NCBI GenBank assembly: GCA_029940715.1
Contig: JAPYTU010000004.1
Coordinates: 15,079-44,721, forward strand
Direction of reading: 5' to 3'
From: Cytophagales bacterium
Lineage (GTDB): Bacteria; Bacteroidota; Bacteroidia; Cytophagales; MED-G16
Length of the DNA stretch: 29,643 nucleotides
Below the pieces are notes generated by a model that did not search any database, was not told the origin of the DNA, and was given only the letters and a program-made list of their open reading frames with translations. The first letter of the stretch is position 1, and every line of letters begins with the position of its first letter. Below are positions 24,218 to 29,643 of the stretch, piece after piece. A program made the position numbers and the translations under genes.

Positions 24218-25429
24218 TTAAATTTTTGCAATTAAATCAATAGTTTTTCTGATTTCCTTTTCAGTATTGTAAATACATATTCCTAGTCTGGTTACCCCAC
24301 CAATTTTTTCTAAATCTAATTTTTGAATTGCTTTTAATGCATAAAAATGACCAGCCCAAGCACATATATTATTTTCACCTAATATTTTACATATTTCATT
24401 AGCTGTTTTATGTTTATGGGTAAATGAAACAGTGGGGGTCCTTTTTTTACTAGAAAAATCTTGTCCAATAACCGTAATTTTTTCCATTTCATTGAGTTCC
24501 TTATAAAGGAGAGATGCAAGTTTGTATTCATGTTCTCCTAATTTTTTATAGGCATCAACTAGTTTGTCTCTGTAAGTGTTACCCTCACCTAAAGTGGATA
24601 TAAAGTCTATTGCTTTAGATACTCCGTTACATGCCGCATGATTTAATGTTCCTGTCTCTATTTTATAGGGAGAATTTTGATTCTGAACTATTAAATTATC
24701 AGTATCTAATTTGTCAAGAAGTGATGGTTTTGAATATAATATACCAATATGGGGACCATAGAATTTGTATGCAGAGCAGAGAAGAAAATCACAACCAAAT
24801 TCTTTGACGTCTATTGAAAAATGTGGAGCATAGTGTACGGCATCTAACAAAAAGTAACATTTTTTATTTTTTATAAAATTCTTTATTCTTTTAAAATCAT
24901 TTAGTGTTCCAATGGCATTTGATGACATTCCCATAGCAACAAGTACTGTTTTATCTGTAATTTTATTTTTAAAATCTTCGTAGTCGATGGTTCCATCGTC
25001 CAATAGATTTACTTCTTTAATTATTACTCCAATATCTTCTAGTATTTTCCATGGACCTCTATTAGCTTCATGATCTAACTCTGTGATAACAACTTCATCA
25101 CCAGTACTGAAAGTTTTAGAAAATGCACGTGCTAAACTAAAACATAGTGAAGTCATATTTTGGCCTATGGAGATGCAGCTTTCACTTTCAGCTCCCAGTA
25201 ATGAGGCAGCTTTTGTTCTTGTAGAATCCATTATTTTATCAGTTTCTTTGCTTGTAATGAATTCTCCATGAACATTGGCATTGCTGTTTTTGTAGTAGTC
25301 AGATACTCCATCAATAACATGTTGAGGGACCTGGGTCCCAGCAGGACCATCCAAATAAATAATTGTGTTTTTATCAACTGATCTACTAAGGGAAGGGAAT
25401 TGCTTTCTTATGTCACTAATATCAATCAT
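24218..25429 (-). CDS. Class V aminotransferase-fold PLP enzyme (cysteine desulfurase-like, TIGR01976 type)
   Basis: The 403-residue PLP protein has FPSLSRSVDKNTIIYLDGPAG, NANVHGEF, His120 in ELDHEANRGPW (ring-stacking position), Asp196 and His198 in LLDAVHYAPH, and the PLP lysine Lys222 in CSAYKFYGPHIG. ETGTLNHAACNGV follows. These fit the SufS-like subgroup annotated as cysteine desulfurase-like. The loop that carries the catalytic cysteine in SufS (GHHCA) reads AGHFYAL here, so the normal persulfide mechanism is probably absent; a lyase or aminotransferase acting on another amino acid is possible. Its ATG overlaps the stop of the APC permease gene by four bases (ATGA), so the two are translationally coupled and the permease may supply its substrate. 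Function otherwise unknown. Confidence 0.85.
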   Translation of the reverse strand: MIDISDIRKQFPSLSRSVDKNTIIYLDGPAGTQVPQHVIDGVSDYYKNSNANVHGEFITSKETDKIMDSTRTKAASLLGAESESCISIGQNMTSLCFSLARAFSKTFSTGDEVVITELDHEANRGPWKILEDIGVIIKEVNLLDDGTIDYEDFKNKITDKTVLVAMGMSSNAIGTLNDFKRIKNFIKNKKCYFLLDAVHYAPHFSIDVKEFGCDFLLCSAYKFYGPHIGILYSKPSLLDKLDTDNLIVQNQNSPYKIETGTLNHAACNGVSKAIDFISTLGEGNTYRDKLVDAYKKLGEHEYKLASLLYKELNEMEKITVIGQDFSSKKRTPTVSFTHKHKTANEICKILGENNICAWAGHFYALKAIQKLDLEKIGGVTRLGICIYNTEKEIRKTIDLIAKI

Positions 25430-26742
25430 ACAAATTTTTTATAATAGATATAGATAGGCACAGAAATGGATAGAAGTAATATTCCATAAAAAATTGATTC
25501 ACCACCTGTTCCGATTATCATCCATAGAGTAAATCCAAATGCAGGTAATGCAAGAAGTAGTGGTTGAATGAAATTGATCATCGGTTTTTTTTGTTTTATT
25601 AGAATTAAAATTTCAGAGAGAGAAGTAAATAGATATAAGATAAGGGCACAAAATGTTCCTGTTAGAATCAAAAAAGTAAAAATATCAACAAGGCCCTTGG
25701 AGTAGTTTATAAGAATTAATGCACAAACTATGGAACTTGTAATAAAAAGTCCTTTGCTAGGAACATTTTTTTTGTTTAACTCTTTAAATGAACTACCAAG
25801 AAGTCCTTCTTGAGCCAATGATTTTGGTATTTCAGCCTGTAAAAGCGTCCATCCATTTAGTGCACCTAAAGCAGCAATTATTGCAAAAATTGCTATGGTA
25901 TTTTTTCCTATATTTCCGAGAACTATTCCTGTTGCATCTGCAAATGGAGCAGTTGAATTGGCAAGTTCTATAGGAGAAATTATTCCCATAAGTGCAATGG
26001 AAGAAAATAGGTATATACAAATTGTAAGTATTGATCCTATCATCGTTGCTTTAGGAATAGTTTTTGAAGGATTATGTGTTCCTTCAGCAGGAATTGTTGC
26101 AGATTCAATACCCATAAAAGCAAAAAATGTTAGAGCTGCTGTTGCCGTTAATGCATTGAAATTTGATTCACCACTCGTATTTAATGTTATAAAATGATCA
26201 GTATTGAAAACAAAAAAAGCTATAACTATAGTTAGTAATAGTGGTAGTATTTTTAAAATAGATGTTACTAGTTGAAATTTTCCAGCAGCTTTAATGCCAT
26301 AATTATTAATTATAGCAATTACAATAATGACAAATATTGAGAACATAATGCTTTGTACATTATTTTGTAATATAGGAAAAAGTACTCCAGAATAACTTGT
26401 GATGGCAATTGCTAGAGCTGCATTTGTTAATAGTATGGATACCCAGTATCCCCATACGACAAAAAATCCTAAAAATTCACCAAATCCTTCTTTTGTATAA
26501 TGAAAAGGACCACTTTTTCCAGGAAATTTTTGACTTAATCTTTTAAAAATAAGGGCAATTAATATTGCTCCAAATCCAGATATTATCCATCCAAATATAC
26601 TTATTGAACCAAATTTTGCTAGTGATGCAGGTAACATAAAAATTCCTGCACCTATCATATTTCCAACGACAAGACTTATGGACTCTTTTAAACCTAATTT
26701 GTTATTATTTTTATCACCCATATAAGAATTACAATTTAACAT
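25426..26742 (-). CDS. APC-superfamily amino-acid permease or antiporter (AdiC-like)
   Basis: The 438-residue membrane protein has about 12 hydrophobic helices. TM1 contains VVGNMIGAGIFMLPASLAKF, the APC backbone-binding G-G-G motif, and TM6 contains FFAFMGIESATIPAEGTHNP, close to the arginine/agmatine antiporter AdiC and relatives. PGKSGPFHYTKEGFGEFLGF is the conserved loop before TM3. It moves an amino acid or polyamine across the inner membrane; exchange versus uptake cannot be decided. An ATG at 26721 (MGDKNNNKLGL) seven codons downstream is an equally good or better start. The gene ends in TGA and overlaps the PLP-enzyme gene by four bases. It is divergent from xylB across about 80 AT-rich bases. 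Confidence 0.88.
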   Translation of the reverse strand: MLNCNSYMGDKNNNKLGLKESISLVVGNMIGAGIFMLPASLAKFGSISIFGWIISGFGAILIALIFKRLSQKFPGKSGPFHYTKEGFGEFLGFFVVWGYWVSILLTNAALAIAITSYSGVLFPILQNNVQSIMFSIFVIIVIAIINNYGIKAAGKFQLVTSILKILPLLLTIVIAFFVFNTDHFITLNTSGESNFNALTATAALTFFAFMGIESATIPAEGTHNPSKTIPKATMIGSILTICIYLFSSIALMGIISPIELANSTAPFADATGIVLGNIGKNTIAIFAIIAALGALNGWTLLQAEIPKSLAQEGLLGSSFKELNKKNVPSKGLFITSSIVCALILINYSKGLVDIFTFLILTGTFCALILYLFTSLSEILILIKQKKPMINFIQPLLLALPAFGFTLWMIIGTGGESIFYGILLLSISVPIYIYYKKFV

Positions 26743-26823
26743 TTTATCTTTATGTATATGAAAGATTTTATCATTTTAAAAGGCATTTTTTATTTTCATT
26801 ATTATCATCAAATAACCTAATTA

Positions 26824-28308
26824 ATGGAGCATAAAAATTATTTTCTAGGCATAGACTTGGGTAGCTCTTCAGTAAAAGTTTCCATACTTGATGGGCATGA
26901 TTCTTCTTGCATTGAATCAGTTACTTTTCCAGAAAATGAAATGTCCATAGAAAGTTTGCATTTAGGATGGGCTGAACAAGATCCTCTTTATTGGTGGGAT
27001 TGCGTAGTTGAATGTATAAATGCTTTAAATAAAAAAATAGACTTTAATTTTATTGATGCCATAGGAATATCATACCAGATGCATGGTCTAGTAGCATTGG
27101 ATATTAATGGTAAACCTGTAAGGCCATCAATTATTTGGTGTGATTCTAGGGCAGTAGATATTGGAAAGAACGCACATAATAACCTTGATTCAAAAATTAT
27201 TTCCGATCATTTACTTAATTCTCCTGGAAATTTTACAGCTTCTAAGTTGAAGTGGGTGAAAGATAATGAACCAGAAATTTATAAATCAATACATAAAATT
27301 ATTTTACCTGGTGATTATATAGCCTATAAGTTTACTGGAAAAATGAATACTACAGAAAGTGGTCTTTCAGAGGCAATTATGTGGGATTTTAAAAAAGGAG
27401 AAATTTCAAATGATTTAATTAAATGTTATGATATTGATGAAAAGATGATCCCTGAAGTTATTTCTTCTTTTGGAAATCATGGCGTTATTTTAGATGATAT
27501 ATCAGATTTATTTGGCTTTAGAAAAGATGTTAAATTAACGTATAGAGCTGGAGATCAATCAAATAATGCTTTTTCTTTGAACGCACTAAATCCTGGTGAG
27601 ATAGCGGCTGCTGCTGGTACTTCAGCAGTAATATATTCTGTTACCGATAAAAATATTTATGATAAGAGCAACAGAATAAACACTTTTTTGCACTGTAATA
27701 ACTCGAAAAGTAAAACTAGAAATGGACTTCTTCTTTGTATTAATGGCTGTGGAATTGCGTATTCATGGTTAAGGAAGTTGCTTAAAGGGAGGAGTTATAA
27801 CGATTTAAATTTATCGGCAATTAATACTTCAATAGGATCAGATAACCTTAAATTTTATCCTTTCGGCAATGGTTCTGAAAGGTTATTTAATAATAAAGAG
27901 CTTGGATCCCACTTCATCGATTTAAATTTTAATGTTCATGATGAAACCCATTTGATTAGATCAGTTCAGGAAGGAATAGCCTTTTCTATGTGTTATGGAA
28001 TAGAGATGCTCAAAGATTTAGGTGTTGAGGTAAACACCATTAGGGTAGGAAATGCAAATTTATTTTTGAGTATGTTATTTAGAGAAGCTTTTGTAAATAC
28101 TTCTCGAGTAGATTTAGAAATTTATGATACTAATGGATCAGAGGGAGCTGCTCGAGGAGCTGCTTTAGGGATAGGTTACTATTCTAATGACAAGGAAGCT
28201 TTTAATAATTTAAAATTAATTACTAAATTAAAACCAAATAAGGAATTAGTAGCTAGATATTCTAGCCATTATGATGAATGGAAAAATTTCTTACCTAATT
28301 TTTATTAA
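26824..28308 (+). CDS. xylB: Xylulokinase (FGGY family)
   Basis: The 494-residue sugar kinase phosphorylates D-xylulose to xylulose 5-phosphate with ATP, feeding the pentose phosphate pathway. The N-terminal phosphate-binding strand is FLGIDLGSSSVKVSILDG (8-24). GISYQMHGLVALD (81-93) and IIWCDSRA (103-110) are sugar-binding segments typical of XylB, and the catalytic base is Asp244 in YRAGDQSNNAF (E. coli Asp233). The C-terminal half has the ATPase-fold motifs ending GSEGAARGAALGIGYY. Length and motifs favour xylulose over glycerol, ribulose or gluconate kinases, and the xylA gene five bases downstream makes that firm. No regulator of the XylR type is in view. Confidence 0.95.
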   Translation: MEHKNYFLGIDLGSSSVKVSILDGHDSSCIESVTFPENEMSIESLHLGWAEQDPLYWWDCVVECINALNKKIDFNFIDAIGISYQMHGLVALDINGKPVRPSIIWCDSRAVDIGKNAHNNLDSKIISDHLLNSPGNFTASKLKWVKDNEPEIYKSIHKIILPGDYIAYKFTGKMNTTESGLSEAIMWDFKKGEISNDLIKCYDIDEKMIPEVISSFGNHGVILDDISDLFGFRKDVKLTYRAGDQSNNAFSLNALNPGEIAAAAGTSAVIYSVTDKNIYDKSNRINTFLHCNNSKSKTRNGLLLCINGCGIAYSWLRKLLKGRSYNDLNLSAINTSIGSDNLKFYPFGNGSERLFNNKELGSHFIDLNFNVHDETHLIRSVQEGIAFSMCYGIEMLKDLGVEVNTIRVGNANLFLSMLFREAFVNTSRVDLEIYDTNGSEGAARGAALGIGYYSNDKEAFNNLKLITKLKPNKELVARYSSHYDEWKNFLPNFY

Positions 28309-28313
28309 AACAT

Positions 28314-29642
28314 ATGTCAGTAATAATAGGTCAACAAGAATATTTTAAAGATGTGAAAAGGGTAGAATTTGAGGGAAGAGATTCTGATAATCCTTTTTCT
28401 TATAAATTTTATGATGAAAATAAAATGGTTCTCGGAAAACCTATGAAAGATCATTTCAATTTTGCCGTTGCATACTGGCACTCATTTGTAAATACTGGAA
28501 ATGATCCCTTTGGAGTGGGTACAAAGTCTTTTCCTTGGGTATCTTCATCAGATCCCTATCAGAATGCATACGATAAGATGGATGCTGCATTTGAATTTAT
28601 TTCTAAGCTTGGTATAAATCATTTCTGTTTCCATGACTTTGATTTAATTGATGAGGGAGATTCAATTAGGGAATCTGAAAATAGGTTAAATAAAATAACC
28701 AGTTATGCTAAAGAAAAAATGAAGTCTTCTGACATCAAAGTTCTTTGGGGTACGGCAAATCTTTTTGCTAATCCAAGGTATATGAATGGTGCAGCTACGA
28801 ACCCAAATTTTGATATTCTTTCTATGGCTGGCGCTCAGGTAAAAAATGCACTGGATGTTACAATAGAACTTGGTGGTAAGAACTATGTGTTTTGGGGAGG
28901 AAGAGAAGGGTATATGTCACTCCTTAACACAGATATGAAAAGGGAACTTGACCATATGGCTAAGTTTCTTCATTTAGCTAAAGATTATGCTAGAGGCCAG
29001 GGATTTGAAGGATGGTTTTTTATTGAGCCTAAACCAATGGAGCCCTCTAAACATCAGTATGATTTTGATGCTGCGACAGTGGTCGGTTTTTTGGAGCATT
29101 ATGGTCTTGAAAAGGATTTTAAGCTAAATATTGAGGTAAACCACGCTACACTTGCCAACCATACTTTTCAACATGAACTTCAGGTTGCTGCCAATGCAAA
29201 TATGCTTGGTAGTATGGACGCGAATAGGGGAGATTACCAGAACGGATGGGATACAGATCAATTTCCAAATAATATATACGAAATAGTTGAATCGCTTTTG
29301 GTTATAATAAGATCCGGTGGTTTACAAGGTGGAGGCATAAATTTTGATGCAAAGACCAGAAGAAATTCTACTGATTTAAACGATTTATTTTACTCACATA
29401 TTGGTGCGATTGATCTTTTTGCAAGGAGTTTGCTTATCACTGAAAAAATGTTAAATAACTCTGAATATTCTAAGTTAATAGAAGAGAGGTATTCATCCTT
29501 TGATTCCGGTAAAGGAAAAGATTTTGAAGATGGAAAAATCTCTTTAGATGGACTACATTTCTACGCTTCAAACTTGAAAGAAGCTAAATTAATTTCTGGA
29601 AAACAGGAATTATTTGAAAATATAATTAATAGATATATATAA
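28314..29642 (+). CDS. xylA: Xylose isomerase (class II)
   Basis: The 442-residue protein is complete; its TAA ends one base before the window edge. It interconverts D-xylose and D-xylulose using two divalent metals. The active-site residues match E. coli XylA with a constant offset of six: His107 and Asp110 in FCFHDFD, Glu238 and Lys240 in FIEPKPMEPSKHQYDFD, Glu274 and His277 in NIEVNHATL, Asp302 in GSMDANRGD, Asp313 and Asp315 in GWDTDQFP, and Asp345 in INFDAK. The extended N-terminus (YWHSFVNTGNDPFGVGTK) marks class II. It follows xylB by five bases, so both are surely one operon, in the kinase-isomerase order. Confidence 0.97.
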   Translation: MSVIIGQQEYFKDVKRVEFEGRDSDNPFSYKFYDENKMVLGKPMKDHFNFAVAYWHSFVNTGNDPFGVGTKSFPWVSSSDPYQNAYDKMDAAFEFISKLGINHFCFHDFDLIDEGDSIRESENRLNKITSYAKEKMKSSDIKVLWGTANLFANPRYMNGAATNPNFDILSMAGAQVKNALDVTIELGGKNYVFWGGREGYMSLLNTDMKRELDHMAKFLHLAKDYARGQGFEGWFFIEPKPMEPSKHQYDFDAATVVGFLEHYGLEKDFKLNIEVNHATLANHTFQHELQVAANANMLGSMDANRGDYQNGWDTDQFPNNIYEIVESLLVIIRSGGLQGGGINFDAKTRRNSTDLNDLFYSHIGAIDLFARSLLITEKMLNNSEYSKLIEERYSSFDSGKGKDFEDGKISLDGLHFYASNLKEAKLISGKQELFENIINRYI

Positions 29643-29643
29643 A

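Noticed and set aside
25788..26197. Overlapping open frames on both strands inside the APC permease gene
   Set aside because: The minus-strand permease frame carries the conserved APC motifs; the others are shadows.
26743..26823. Possible shared promoter or operator between the permease gene and xylB
   Set aside because: I found no TAnnTTTG with a matching TTG and no convincing inverted repeat; only A and T runs.

Overview
The window is strongly AT-rich, almost completely coding DNA with very short intergenic gaps. It carries a type IX secretion (T9SS) C-terminal sorting domain, a lipobox typical of Bacteroidota efflux adaptors, and gene neighbourhoods familiar from flavobacteria (guaA followed by a periplasmic-binding-fold protein; pyrE divergent from a NUDIX gene). 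The most likely source is a compact-genome marine-type Flavobacteriia/Bacteroidota chromosome. I see no mobile element, CRISPR array, rRNA or tRNA, and no gene-free stretch longer than about 100 bases once the small gene at 7271-7459 is counted.
1-7274 (+): end of a TetR-type regulator, then a tightly packed TolC / membrane-fusion / RND-permease efflux operon, then a membrane-anchored metallophosphoesterase. 7271-9663 (-): a sodium/sugar symporter of the vSGLT type, a DUF4442 hotdog-fold protein and a small CDGSH iron-sulfur gene, apparently one operon. 9743-10909 (+): a secreted PQQ-type sugar (sorbosone) dehydrogenase-like beta-propeller. 10906-12623 (-): murB and a YebC/TACO1 gene. 12726-16021 (+): guaA and a periplasmic-binding-fold envelope protein. 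16018-19219 (-): two ClpP-fold membrane serine proteases in tandem, sppA and an nfeD-type gene. 19254-20064 (+): a LysM plus RlpA-like envelope protein and a cold-shock protein. 20098-21454: pyrE (-) divergent from a NUDIX hydrolase (+). 21500-26742 (-): a large T9SS-exported beta-helix protein, a class V aminotransferase and an APC amino-acid permease, the last two translationally coupled. 26824-29642 (+): xylB-xylA, converting xylose to xylulose 5-phosphate.
The most notable item is the 62-codon CDGSH gene at 7271-7459 on the minus strand. Its reading frame is intact except for one in-frame TGA, which lies exactly at the first of the three cysteine ligands of the [2Fe-2S] cluster; the other two cysteines, the histidine and all spacings are kept. 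It is either a selenocysteine-containing CDGSH protein, a fresh nonsense mutation, or a sequence error. Its start overlaps the upstream gene and its stop overlaps the convergent gene in the same TTAA arrangement used by two other convergent pairs in this window, which argues that it is a real gene and not a chance open frame.
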